A DNA stretch of 62,550 bases from contig JBJEJI010000035.1 in NCBI GenBank assembly GCA_051877895.1, positions 1 to 62,550 on the forward strand. Direction: 5' to 3'. The notes beneath the pieces are model-generated. The model did no database searches. It was given only the letters and a program-made list of their open reading frames with translations, and was not told where the DNA came from. Shown in pieces: positions 26,829 to 35,485 of the stretch (the stretch's first letter is position 1; every line of letters begins with the position of its first letter). The DNA comes from UBA3775 sp051877895 (GTDB taxonomy: Bacteria > Bacillota > Clostridia > Lachnospirales > Lachnospiraceae). The position numbers and the translations under genes were made by a program.

Positions 26829-27962
26829 TTAGTTGTCATATTCAATTTTTCCGGATACATTTAGTACAATACCCATTTCCATCAAAATTACTATCAGAGA
26901 TGTACCACCGTAACTTATAAAAGGCAGGGTAACACCTGTAGAAGGGACAGTATTGGTAACTACGGCAATATTTAAAATAACCTGTAAGGCAATATGTGCA
27001 AATACACCTGTACAAAGCAGCGAACCGAACAAATCCGGAGCATTTACTATAATTTTAAATATTCTCCATAATAAGAGCAAATATACCGTTAGCAGTATGA
27101 TAACACCCAATATTCCCAATTCCTCACAAATAACGGAGAAAATCATATCTGTATGTACCTCAGGAATATATCCCATTTTCTGTACACTGTTTCCAAGACC
27201 TTTACCAAACCAGCCTCCGGAACAAATTGCATACAGACCCTGTAAAATCTGATATCCCTCATTTTCAACATCCAGCCACTGCGTTATACGGTCTGCACGG
27301 TATCCTACTGAAAAAACAGCCAGAATGGCACACCCTAAAAATACAAAAAACGATATAAAGAAATATCCCCACTTACGACTTGCCACAAAGAAAACAATAA
27401 ATGAAATACCAATCATAATGATAGCGGTTGAAAGGTTCTCAACAAGTACAAGTCCTGCCAGAACAAGTACATACAGCATTCGAAAAACAAAACCCGCAAA
27501 GCTGTCAAGAATTCTCGGTCTGAGCTGTATCAGAAAGGCTACCATGATAATAATACAAAACTTTGATACTTCCGAAGGCTGAAAACGTCCTATTATAGGA
27601 AGCTGAATCCATCTTGTAGAACCATTAGAAGAGCTGCCTACAATAAATACTGCAATTTGCAGAACCACACACACCCAATACAACACAACAACAGGGCGTA
27701 TCTTAAATTTTGTTGTAATGAACCAATGATAGTCTAACTTACTCAGGATAAACATTAAAACAAGTCCAAGTGCTGCCATAAGAGCCTGCCTTTTAAGATA
27801 ATAGGTGGCTTCCACCCCATATTTTACTGCAGTATATGCACTTGCACTGCACACCATTATAAGACCGAAACACAAAAGCAGACCTACAAGGACAAGCAAT
27901 GTGTAGTCATAATGATTATTAATATTTTTATTTTTGACAACCTTTAATTTGTCCCGGTCCAT
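26829..27962 (-). CDS. ftsW: FtsW/SpoVE-type SEDS glycosyltransferase
   Basis: Polytopic SEDS-family peptidoglycan polymerase of the divisome. Conserved blocks: LVCSASAYTA-like first helix (MVCSASAY), PSEVSKF, AICSGGWFGKGLGNSVQK, PEVHTDMIFSVICEELG and FISYGGTSL. About ten membrane helices. The ATG at 27962, with GGAGG just upstream, is preferred over 27980. It could be either vegetative FtsW or sporulation SpoVE; the cluster context, next to two class B PBPs, allows both. Confidence 0.9.
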   Translation of the reverse strand: MDRDKLKVVKNKNINNHYDYTLLVLVGLLLCFGLIMVCSASAYTAVKYGVEATYYLKRQALMAALGLVLMFILSKLDYHWFITTKFKIRPVVVLYWVCVVLQIAVFIVGSSSNGSTRWIQLPIIGRFQPSEVSKFCIIIMVAFLIQLRPRILDSFAGFVFRMLYVLVLAGLVLVENLSTAIIMIGISFIVFFVASRKWGYFFISFFVFLGCAILAVFSVGYRADRITQWLDVENEGYQILQGLYAICSGGWFGKGLGNSVQKMGYIPEVHTDMIFSVICEELGILGVIILLTVYLLLLWRIFKIIVNAPDLFGSLLCTGVFAHIALQVILNIAVVTNTVPSTGVTLPFISYGGTSLIVILMEMGIVLNVSGKIEYDN

Positions 27963-28017
27963 ATTAATCCTCCGCTTCATAATGGTTCATCGCCAAGCTG
28001 CAATATATCTTGTGTTT

Positions 28018-29379
28018 TTAATCAGGCAGTTTTCTAACAAGCTCCTTGAAAATTCTGCCTCGCTCTTCATAGTTAGCAAACATACCCCAGCTTGCACAGC
28101 ACGGTGAAAGCAGAACTGCTTCTCCCGGCACTGCGTTTTTATAACAGAAATCTACAGCCTCATCCATACTGTTTACGAAAACATAGTCTTTAAAGCCCAT
28201 TTTTTCTGCAGTGGCAGCAATCTTTTCAGCTGTCTGACCCATGAGCACCAGATATTTAATTTTGCCTTCAAAGGTCTGAATCCACTCTTGGTATTCAGAG
28301 CCTTTATCGTAGCCTCCGCCAATGAGTATTGTAGGAACAGTCATGGCTTTAACAGCCTGAATGGACGCATCCGGATTGGTTCCCTTTGAATCATTATAAT
28401 ATTTTACACCGTTCTTTGTTGCAGTATATTCAATTCTGTGTTCTACTGCCACAAAACTTTTCAGTGCCTTTCTGATGTTATCAAGAGTCACTCCCATTGC
28501 CATTGCACCTGCAATGGCTGCCATGGCATTTTCATAGTTATGTCTGCCGATAATATTCAAATCATGTATGGAACAGATAGTGGTATCAACACCCTGCTGT
28601 CTGCTTATAATATTATCATTTATGAGAAACAGACCTTCCTCCAGTTCTCTTACGGAAGAAAACCATATTACCTTTGCCACAGACTGTTCTCCCAGACTGC
28701 GCAGTCTTTCATCTTCATAATTCAACACACAGGTTTCATCCGGTGTCTGGTTTTTCATTATATTAGCCTTTGCCAGAGTATAATTTTCCATTGTATGGTG
28801 CCTGTTCAGGTGATCCGGAGTTATATTCAGAATCATACTTACCTGTGGATGGAAGGCATCAATTGATTCCAGCTGAAAGCTGCTCATTTCTGCAACAGTC
28901 ACGCTGTCCTCCTTCATTTCAGGGGCCATACAGGTGTATGGAATTCCTATATTTCCTACAACAAAAACACTCTCATACTGTGTTTTCATTATTTCTCCCA
29001 AAAGAGCTGTTGTAGTGGTTTTTCCGTTGGTTCCCGTTACGGCTGCAAGTCTGCCTTTAGCAAATCTGTACCCAAGCTCTGCCTCTCCCCATATGGTAAC
29101 ATCTCTTGCCTTAAGTTTTTCAACAAAAGGCAGGTCTGTAGGAACACCCGGACTGATAACCAACAGGTCAGCTTGAGAAATTTCCTCCTCAGGAAGTTCA
29201 CCTAAAATGATTTTTCCTTGAAAATTATCCGGAAGACTGCTTTTTAATTTTTCCGCATCAAGTTTATCATTTCCGTCATAAAGAATAATATCTTTACTTT
29301 CTCCGGCAAGCAGCTTTGCAGCAGCAATTCCGCTTTTTCCTGCACCGGCTATAATTATCTTCTTTCCTGTATACTCCAC
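28018..29379 (-). CDS. murD: UDP-N-acetylmuramoylalanine-D-glutamate ligase
   Basis: Cytoplasmic Mur ligase that adds D-Glu. N-terminal Rossmann GAGKSGIAAAKLL, ATP loop TGTNGKTTTT, NITPDHLNRH, and YNDSKGTNPDA are all present. An ATG exists at 29391, but its own codons contain GGAGG five bases before the GTG at 29379, so the GTG is the likelier start (453 residues). It follows the PBP gene directly; mraY, which usually sits between them, is not here. Confidence 0.94.
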   Translation of the reverse strand: MEYTGKKIIIAGAGKSGIAAAKLLAGESKDIILYDGNDKLDAEKLKSSLPDNFQGKIILGELPEEEISQADLLVISPGVPTDLPFVEKLKARDVTIWGEAELGYRFAKGRLAAVTGTNGKTTTTALLGEIMKTQYESVFVVGNIGIPYTCMAPEMKEDSVTVAEMSSFQLESIDAFHPQVSMILNITPDHLNRHHTMENYTLAKANIMKNQTPDETCVLNYEDERLRSLGEQSVAKVIWFSSVRELEEGLFLINDNIISRQQGVDTTICSIHDLNIIGRHNYENAMAAIAGAMAMGVTLDNIRKALKSFVAVEHRIEYTATKNGVKYYNDSKGTNPDASIQAVKAMTVPTILIGGGYDKGSEYQEWIQTFEGKIKYLVLMGQTAEKIAATAEKMGFKDYVFVNSMDEAVDFCYKNAVPGEAVLLSPCCASWGMFANYEERGRIFKELVRKLPD

Positions 29380-29464
29380 AATATCCTCCATTTCCAGAAC
29401 CGGGATTACTTTCTTTTTTGAATCAAGTAGTTTATCCTGTTTTTCATTTTCTGAGCCAGTTAAT

Positions 29465-31174
29465 TTATCCTGTTTTTTCTATTCCCATATAAGGTAAAAT
29501 ATTCTTAAAAATCTGTGCCGCAACAGGTGCGGCTATGGTTCCGCCGTAATATATTCCCTGTGGCTCATCTATCATAACAAAAGTTAATACCTGGGGATTA
29601 TCTGCAGGCGCAAACCCAACGAATGATGCAATATATTTATTTTCGCTTCGAGGAAGCTTTTCACTGGTAGCAGTTTTTCCACCAATTAAATAACCTTCAA
29701 CAGAAGCCTTATTTCCGGTTCCGTTATCAACTACATTTAACAGAAGTTCCCTCATTGTTTCAGAGATTTCTTCCGAAATCACATTCTCTTCTGTGGGAAA
29801 TGTTAGGGATACCACATTAGTGGTTTCTGCATCTGAATAAGCTAAGCCTACATGAGGAGTTACGAGTTTTCCTCCGTTAATCACACAGCTTACCGCTCTT
29901 ACGAGCTGTAATGGTGTAATCTGAAATGACTGTCCAAAGGACATGGTGGCCAGCTCTACTTCTCCCACATTATCAATATTATGCATGATGGAATTGGCTT
30001 CACCCGGAAGGTCAATTCCGGTACGCTCCATCAGACCAAACTTTTCGTAATAGTTATACATGCGTTCGGTTCCGACTCTCTGCCCTATATCCATAAGTGC
30101 CACGTTACATGATTTTGCCAGAGCATCCGCAAAGCTTACCGCCCCATGTCCTCCACGTTCGTGACAATGAATTCTTCTGTCTGCAACTATTTTATAGCCC
30201 GGACAGTAAAAGCCATCTGACAAACTGCATATTCCATCAGAAAGTGCAGCCGTCGTAGTAACAATTTTAAAGGATGAACCCGGCTCATAAGTATCGGATA
30301 CCAGAGGATTTCTCCACATTTCGTTAAGTTCATCCATGTCTGTGCCGGTTGTTCCGTCATAAAGTACAAAAGGATTTAAATTGTTATATTCAGGAACCGT
30401 TGTCATTCCGTATATTTCTCCGTTTTGCGGATTCATAACCAAAATGCTTACACTTTTTCCTCCTGTAACCAGAAGTGTATTATATGCAACATCGTTAATG
30501 TATTTCTGGATGTTATAGTCAACAGTCAGATATAGATTATCTCCTGCTACCGGCAAATCTCTTGTTTCTTCCGCATCTGCCAGTTCCACTCCTGCAGCAT
30601 CGGTAAAAGTAAGAATTGCCCCGTCTTCTCCCTGCAGAAGCTCATCATAGGTAGTTTCCAGACCAACAACACCCTGATTATCAGAACCGGTAAATCCTAA
30701 AAGTCTGCTCATTATGTCCGGATAAGGATAATACCTGCGATAATCCGTGTCAACCTTAACCCCGTCCAAACCGGCTGATTTTATTTTTTCCCCTTTTTCC
30801 AATGAAACATTGGTTTTAATAATTTCTATAGAAGACTTTTTTGTAACTCTTTTTCTGACAGACTCAGAATCCATTTCAAGAATATCAGAAATAGTTTCTA
30901 CAATTTGTTCTTCATCTGTAATCTGACTGTGTATTACAGAAACGGTACAAACAGGTATGTTATCCGCAAGAACCACTCCGTTACGGTCGTAAATGATTCC
31001 TCTGGCCGCCTTAACACGACGTTCCCTTTGCTCCATCTCCAATGCCAGTTCATCAAATCGTGTGCCGAACAGTACAAGAAATATTACTCTGAAAACCAGT
31101 CCTGCCAGAAGCATTGCGCTTACAACAAACAGAATAAAGGCTTTTCTTTTTTGATAAATTTTTAATCTCTGCAT
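29465..31174 (-). CDS. Class B penicillin-binding protein (SpoVD/FtsI-like)
   Basis: Transpeptidase that cross-links peptidoglycan. One N-terminal membrane helix, a pedestal domain starting at ARGIIYDRNGVVLAD, and a transpeptidase domain with the catalytic tetrad SSFK (EPGSSFKI), SCN (AKSCNVALM) and GGKTATS. The third motif is KTA where most PBPs have KTG. There is no C-terminal PASTA domain. The ATG at 31174 is taken over the adjacent GTG at 31177. It is the second of two tandem class B PBP genes, likely one for vegetative division and one for sporulation; which is which cannot be decided here. Confidence 0.85.
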   Translation of the reverse strand: MQRLKIYQKRKAFILFVVSAMLLAGLVFRVIFLVLFGTRFDELALEMEQRERRVKAARGIIYDRNGVVLADNIPVCTVSVIHSQITDEEQIVETISDILEMDSESVRKRVTKKSSIEIIKTNVSLEKGEKIKSAGLDGVKVDTDYRRYYPYPDIMSRLLGFTGSDNQGVVGLETTYDELLQGEDGAILTFTDAAGVELADAEETRDLPVAGDNLYLTVDYNIQKYINDVAYNTLLVTGGKSVSILVMNPQNGEIYGMTTVPEYNNLNPFVLYDGTTGTDMDELNEMWRNPLVSDTYEPGSSFKIVTTTAALSDGICSLSDGFYCPGYKIVADRRIHCHERGGHGAVSFADALAKSCNVALMDIGQRVGTERMYNYYEKFGLMERTGIDLPGEANSIMHNIDNVGEVELATMSFGQSFQITPLQLVRAVSCVINGGKLVTPHVGLAYSDAETTNVVSLTFPTEENVISEEISETMRELLLNVVDNGTGNKASVEGYLIGGKTATSEKLPRSENKYIASFVGFAPADNPQVLTFVMIDEPQGIYYGGTIAAPVAAQIFKNILPYMGIEKTG

Positions 31175-31303
31175 CACAAAACGAGAATGCTTTTCTTGTA
31201 TTTTATGATGTTTGAGAACAAATTAGTATATAAAAACCAAAGATAACCAACTGCCCTTAGGCGGTGGGATTAGCTTTGAAGCGGTGCAGGGTTAATCGTA
31301 CTG

Positions 31304-33277
31304 CTAATTAGTATCTTCGTCACCTTCTGTACCGTCACCTTCTGTACCGTCACCCTCTGTACCGTCAGCTTCCGTTTGTCCATCCGGATTTTCTGTAACA
31401 TCAAGTCCATCATTAACTTCATCAAACTCGCCAACATGATAATCAATATCGCCTTCTTCAGGGTAAATACCCATGTGAGGCAATACACGCGAAAGAATAT
31501 CGCTGGTCATTTTTGTAGCAAGTTTGCTGGTGTTAAAATAAGTCGGATCGTCAATCTGGTCGATAACAACATAGCATACCAGTTCCGGATCATTGGCCGG
31601 AACGCTTCCTATAAAGGAGACTACGAAAAGATTATCCTCACGATTTCCTTTCTGTGCAGTTCCGGTTTTTCCGCCCACGCGGTAACCTTCAACGCTTGCC
31701 GCAGAGGCTGTACCATTTACAACTACCGACTCAGTTGCTTCTTTCATGTAATCACTTGTTTCCTTGGAAACAGTAAGCTTCATAAGGGTATCATCAGCAG
31801 AGTAAACACTGATACCGTTAGAATCTATTACCTGGCTGACAACATGAGGCCGATAATAATAGCCGCCGTTTACAAGAGAGGAATACGCTGCAACCATCTG
31901 AACCATTGTTACATTGAAGGACTGTCCGAATGTGCTTGTTGCAAGTTCAGCTTCTCCCATTGCATCATCTGCCAGAAGAATACCTGAAGCCTCTCCCGGA
32001 AGGTCAATACCGGTCTTTTGTCCATAGTTAAACAGCTTCTGATACTTCAAAAAGCTGTCCTTGCCCATTTTCTCACCAATCTGGATTAAAGCAGCATTAC
32101 AGGATTTTTCTATTGCCTGTGTCAGATTAAGCTCTCCATGCCCGTTTCTGTTACTGCATCGGATTCTCCAGATTCCCACCTGCATTGCTCCTGAACAATA
32201 ATAATCAGCCGAATCAGAAACCTCAACCGCTCCTTCTTCCAAGGCACCTGCTACGGTTATAAGTTTATATGTGGAACCCGGCTCATAGGTGTCACACACT
32301 GCGTAATTTCGCCACATATCATTAAGAGCCTTGCTCTTGGCTGTATCATCCATTTCAGCCAGTTCTTCAGGAGTATATATGCCGGACAAATCTCTTGGAT
32401 TATTTAAATCATATCCTGTATTTGATGCCATGGCATAGATTTCACCGGAGTTTGGATCTGCAAGAATAACGGAAATATTTTTTACTGAATATTCCGCTTT
32501 GAATTTTTCTATCTCATCTTCCACCACAGTCTGGCAAAAACTGTCAATGGTTGAAACCACTGTTGCACCATCAACTGCCGGTATTTCTGTTTTCACAAGA
32601 TTTAACTGATTGTCGTAATAACCGTAGGTACGTCCGTCAGTACCATTAAGATAATCATTATAGGTCTGCTCAATTCCATATGTTCCCACATTTCCGGCAT
32701 TTGTATAGCCTATTACGTGGGAAGCCAGACTTTCATACGGGTATACACGCTTATACTCCAATTCAAACCATACACCTTTTATTTTGTCATTTTCTTTTTC
32801 AAGGTTTTTGAATTTACTTACTTCTTCATAACCAAGCCCCTTACCTTCTTTAATAACAAAATAAGAGCGGTCTTTATTTTCCATAAGATCCGCGTAAAGT
32901 TCATCATAGTTTAACCCAAATGTCTGAGTAAGTGCTTCAAGCGTAGGTTTTACATACTGAAGATCCCCACCATTGTAAAGTAATGCCGGGTCCAGAATCA
33001 GGTTATAAACCTCTACACTATAAGCCAGTTCCAGGCCATTACGGTCTGTAATAGTTCCTCTCTGATATGGTACAACAGAACCAGAATAGGATAAATGACT
33101 TAAGACCGCATTGGAATACTTCTCTCCTTTCGTAATGTAAAGGAAAACAATGCGGCCTAATAAAAATACCATCAGTAATATAAACACAATGAAAACCACC
33201 GTGCATTTCAACTGCATGGTTCTGGTAAATACTTTTACTTTTTTTGTTCTTTTCTCACTGGACTGTCTGTTTGCCAT
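31304..33277 (-). CDS. Class B penicillin-binding protein (FtsI/PBP2-like)
   Basis: 657-residue division transpeptidase. N-terminal basic cytoplasmic segment, membrane helix at about 26-50, pedestal from QRGTITDRNGLELA, and catalytic motifs STYK, SCN and KTGTAQ. The C-terminus is an acidic repeat tail (GTEGDGTEGD) encoded by 15-bp tandem repeats. It starts 26 bp after ftsL with RBS GAGAGG. The order mraZ-rsmH-ftsL-pbp is standard and supports an FtsI role. Confidence 0.88.
   Translation of the reverse strand: MANRQSSEKRTKKVKVFTRTMQLKCTVVFIVFILLMVFLLGRIVFLYITKGEKYSNAVLSHLSYSGSVVPYQRGTITDRNGLELAYSVEVYNLILDPALLYNGGDLQYVKPTLEALTQTFGLNYDELYADLMENKDRSYFVIKEGKGLGYEEVSKFKNLEKENDKIKGVWFELEYKRVYPYESLASHVIGYTNAGNVGTYGIEQTYNDYLNGTDGRTYGYYDNQLNLVKTEIPAVDGATVVSTIDSFCQTVVEDEIEKFKAEYSVKNISVILADPNSGEIYAMASNTGYDLNNPRDLSGIYTPEELAEMDDTAKSKALNDMWRNYAVCDTYEPGSTYKLITVAGALEEGAVEVSDSADYYCSGAMQVGIWRIRCSNRNGHGELNLTQAIEKSCNAALIQIGEKMGKDSFLKYQKLFNYGQKTGIDLPGEASGILLADDAMGEAELATSTFGQSFNVTMVQMVAAYSSLVNGGYYYRPHVVSQVIDSNGISVYSADDTLMKLTVSKETSDYMKEATESVVVNGTASAASVEGYRVGGKTGTAQKGNREDNLFVVSFIGSVPANDPELVCYVVIDQIDDPTYFNTSKLATKMTSDILSRVLPHMGIYPEEGDIDYHVGEFDEVNDGLDVTENPDGQTEADGTEGDGTEGDGTEGDEDTN
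31321..31365 (-). repeat. 15-bp tandem repeat encoding the acidic PBP tail
   Basis: Three adjacent 15-bp units (CACCTTCTGTACCGT, the third with one change), plus a degenerate fourth, encode repeated GDGTE-type pentapeptides. Such an array can gain or lose units by slippage without shifting frame. Confidence 0.9.
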
Positions 33278-33303
33278 GATAATCCTCTCGCTGCCCGCTC
33301 CGT

Positions 33304-33786
33304 TTATTCCTCCGGCACCGTTGTATACTGTCTTACATACCCCTCTTCCTGATAATCATAGGTTACAATCTGGTTTTCATCCGGAAAAACCATGCCAAGC
33401 TCACCTACTGCAACTTCATAGACATGTCCGATGTCTACAGAATTGTCAATTGCATTGTAAGCTTCGTCATTCATGCTCTTTAATTCCTTATATGAGGAAT
33501 TAAGGGCTGATACTTCTTTTTTAACCTCTGTAATCTGAGATGAAACTACAAGATATTGTAGACCAAACGTTGCCAGACATACTAAAGCTAATGATAACAC
33601 TACTACAGACACAAAGTCAATTCCGGAATGCAAATGTGTTGCAGCCTGTTCATTATTTCTTGAATTACGTTCTGTCTTTTTGTAAATCTGCTCCAGTCTT
33701 TCCTGTCTTTTTTCTTCCTCGACACTATATTTTCTGGCAAGATTGTCGTAATTATATGTATTTCTGTATTTTCTTTCAGTCGCCAT
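33304..33786 (-). CDS. FtsL-like septum formation protein
   Basis: 160 residues: a charged cytoplasmic N-terminus of about 60 residues with a short coiled coil, one membrane helix (about 57-80), then an extracytoplasmic leucine-zipper-like segment (SQITEVKKEVSALNSSYKEL). This is the bitopic layout of FtsL/DivIC, which bridges FtsQ and the septal PBP/FtsW. Position between rsmH and the PBP is where ftsL is always found. Sequence conservation in the family is low, so context carries much of the call. Confidence 0.8.
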   Translation of the reverse strand: MATERKYRNTYNYDNLARKYSVEEEKRQERLEQIYKKTERNSRNNEQAATHLHSGIDFVSVVVLSLALVCLATFGLQYLVVSSQITEVKKEVSALNSSYKELKSMNDEAYNAIDNSVDIGHVYEVAVGELGMVFPDENQIVTYDYQEEGYVRQYTTVPEE

Positions 33787-33817
33787 GATAATACACCCTC
33801 CTAAAACTTAACCCTTC

Positions 33818-34771
33818 TCATATTTTTTCAAAAATTCGTAATTTAGCGCTTTTGGATCTTGAATTTTCTTCTAGTTCCTTTTCAGATGGAACAATAGGTT
33901 TTCTTGTAATAACTTTTCCTTTGCTTACAGCTCCACAGGTACAAACCGGAAAACCGGGTGGGCACACGCATGGATTTTCAAACTTCTTGAATGCTGTTTT
34001 AACAATTCTGTCTTCCAGGGAATGGAATGTAATAATGCAGAGCCTTCCTCCGGGTGCAAGCAGTTCAACCATGTCTTCCAACGTATTCTTCAAAACATCC
34101 AGTTCTCGGTTCAGTTCTATTCTTATTGCCTGAAATGTCTGCTTCGCCGGATGGCCTTTTCCTGCTCTCACCCGTGCAGGTATCGCGCCCTTGATAATTT
34201 CTGCCAGCTCTGTTGTAGTCTTAATTTCTTTTTTGCTGCGGGCTGTCACTATATGCTTGGCAATGTTCTTGGCAAAAGAATCTTCTCCATAATCTCTGAT
34301 AATACGATACAGTTCTGCTTCACTGTAACCGTTTACAATGTCATATGCCGTAATGTCCATTCTGGAATCCATCCGCATGTCAAGAGGTGCCTCCAATTTA
34401 TATGAGAAACCTCTCTCTGCCGTATCCAGCTGATAGGAGGAAACTCCAAGATCCAGAAGTATTCCGTCTGTTCTCTTGATTCCAAGACGGTTAACCACCT
34501 CTTTCATGTCCTCATAATTACTTCTGATTACGGTTAATTTGTCACCAAATTCTTCCAGCCTTCTGGATGCTGCAATAATCGCATCACTGTCCTGGTCGAT
34601 TCCAATGTATTTTCCCTTCTCACCAAGTCTCGACAGAACCTCATAGGCATGTCCGCCTCCTCCAAGAGTTCCATCTACATAAATCCCATCCGGTTTTACA
34701 CAAAGCCCGTCCACGGTTTCGTAAAGCATTACGGAATAATGATTGAAGTTGTTTTTATTCTCTTCGTTCAT
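33818..34771 (-). CDS. rsmH: 16S rRNA (cytosine(1402)-N4)-methyltransferase
   Basis: SAM-dependent methyltransferase (formerly MraW). N-terminal HYSVMLYETV, SAM loop YVDGTLGGGGHA, GILLDLGVSSYQLD, and the C-terminal FHSLEDRIVK. The cysteine-rich CVCPPGFPVCTCG segment is typical of Firmicutes members. The ATG at 34771, preceded by GGAG, is preferred over 34789, which abuts the mraZ stop. Confidence 0.96.
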   Translation of the reverse strand: MNEENKNNFNHYSVMLYETVDGLCVKPDGIYVDGTLGGGGHAYEVLSRLGEKGKYIGIDQDSDAIIAASRRLEEFGDKLTVIRSNYEDMKEVVNRLGIKRTDGILLDLGVSSYQLDTAERGFSYKLEAPLDMRMDSRMDITAYDIVNGYSEAELYRIIRDYGEDSFAKNIAKHIVTARSKKEIKTTTELAEIIKGAIPARVRAGKGHPAKQTFQAIRIELNRELDVLKNTLEDMVELLAPGGRLCIITFHSLEDRIVKTAFKKFENPCVCPPGFPVCTCGAVSKGKVITRKPIVPSEKELEENSRSKSAKLRIFEKI

Positions 34772-34794
34772 GCTTTTTCTCCAATCCATTATTT

Positions 34795-35235
34795 TTAAAA
34801 GCTGATTCCGTACTCTGTCAGACTTTCTGCAATATCTTCAATACTTGAGAAATCATTAGCCTCATCAAATCTTGCCTTATCCCAAAGCTCAATCTTGTTA
34901 CCGACTCCTACAAATACCGCGTCTTTTGTTAACCCCGCTGCTTTTCTTAAATCACTGTTGATTAGTATTCTCCCCTGCTTGTCTATTTCACATTCAGAAG
35001 AATTGGCCAGCATGGCTCTTCTGAGCTTTCTGGCTCTTATATCAGTGCCCGGAAGTTTGTTTAATTCTTCAATGAACTGCTCCCATCTTTCCATTGTGAA
35101 AATGTACAAGCAGCCATCCATTCCGATGCAAATCTGGAAAATATCCCCAAGATACTTTTTAAATTTAGCAGGCACAATAATACGACCCTTGGTATCAAGA
35201 GTATGGTTATATTTGCCTGTAAACATAGCATCCAT
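34795..35235 (-). CDS. mraZ: Transcriptional regulator MraZ
   Basis: AbrB-like ring-forming DNA-binding protein that represses its own dcw operon. Two tandem DXXXR-type SpoVT/AbrB repeats: HTLDTKGRIIVPAKFKK (about 10-26) and CEIDKQGRILINSDLRK (about 87-103). 146 residues. RBS AAGGAG lies before the ATG. An array of five MraZ-type repeats is placed just upstream, next to the promoter. Confidence 0.97.
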   Translation of the reverse strand: MDAMFTGKYNHTLDTKGRIIVPAKFKKYLGDIFQICIGMDGCLYIFTMERWEQFIEELNKLPGTDIRARKLRRAMLANSSECEIDKQGRILINSDLRKAAGLTKDAVFVGVGNKIELWDKARFDEANDFSSIEDIAESLTEYGISF

Positions 35236-35277
35236 GATTTGCTCCTTTCCGGAAAATTAAAGCAATTATTGTAAATT

Positions 35278-35327
35278 TTACACCATTTTAGTGCACTTTC
35301 CACCACTTCACTCCACTTTGTCTCCAA
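35278..35327 (-). promoter_or_regulatory. MraZ box: five decameric repeats
   Basis: Five consecutive 10-bp units on the minus strand, in order TTGGAGACAA, AGTGGAGTGA, AGTGGTGGAA, AGTGCACTAA and AATGGTGTAA, each with a TGG/TGC core at the same phase. MraZ is known to bind TGG-type repeats with 10-bp spacing upstream of mraZ. The array lies directly downstream of the -10, so binding would repress the operon. Confidence 0.8.
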
Positions 35328-35328
35328 T

Positions 35329-35355
35329 TCTATACCAAAACAATATAAAATGCAA
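35329..35355 (-). promoter_or_regulatory. Candidate mraZ promoter
   Basis: Minus strand TTGCAT (35350-35355), 15-bp spacer, TATAGA (35329-35334), immediately before the MraZ repeats. The spacer is short, so activity may be modest or the -35 may be misplaced. Confidence 0.45.
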
Positions 35356-35379
35356 GTACAAAATATTGAAAAAAAACAT

Positions 35380-35413
35380 TAAAAAAACGGCCGAAACCAT
35401 TAGTTTCGACCGT
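35380..35413 (-). terminator. Rho-independent terminator after lgt
   Basis: An 11-bp stem with one mismatch (35387-35397 with 35403-35413) and a 5-base loop is followed on the minus strand by a U-run. It separates lgt from the mraZ promoter. Confidence 0.8.
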
Positions 35414-35485
35414 CAAATACAAGATTTTGTATCACTGTATAAATATTAAGTAAAAAAACTACAAAATAGAGTTAAAAAATTTTTT

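Noticed and set aside
29430..29480. AAACAGGATAAA occurs twice near the end of the PBP gene, suggesting a frameshifted C-terminal extension
   Set aside because: The frame after the first stop has further stops, and the PBP already ends at the expected point; probably a small local duplication.
31376..31987. Plus-strand frame of 203 codons opposite the PBP gene
   Set aside because: The minus-strand frame holds all catalytic PBP motifs; the plus frame has no start context and no recognisable domain.
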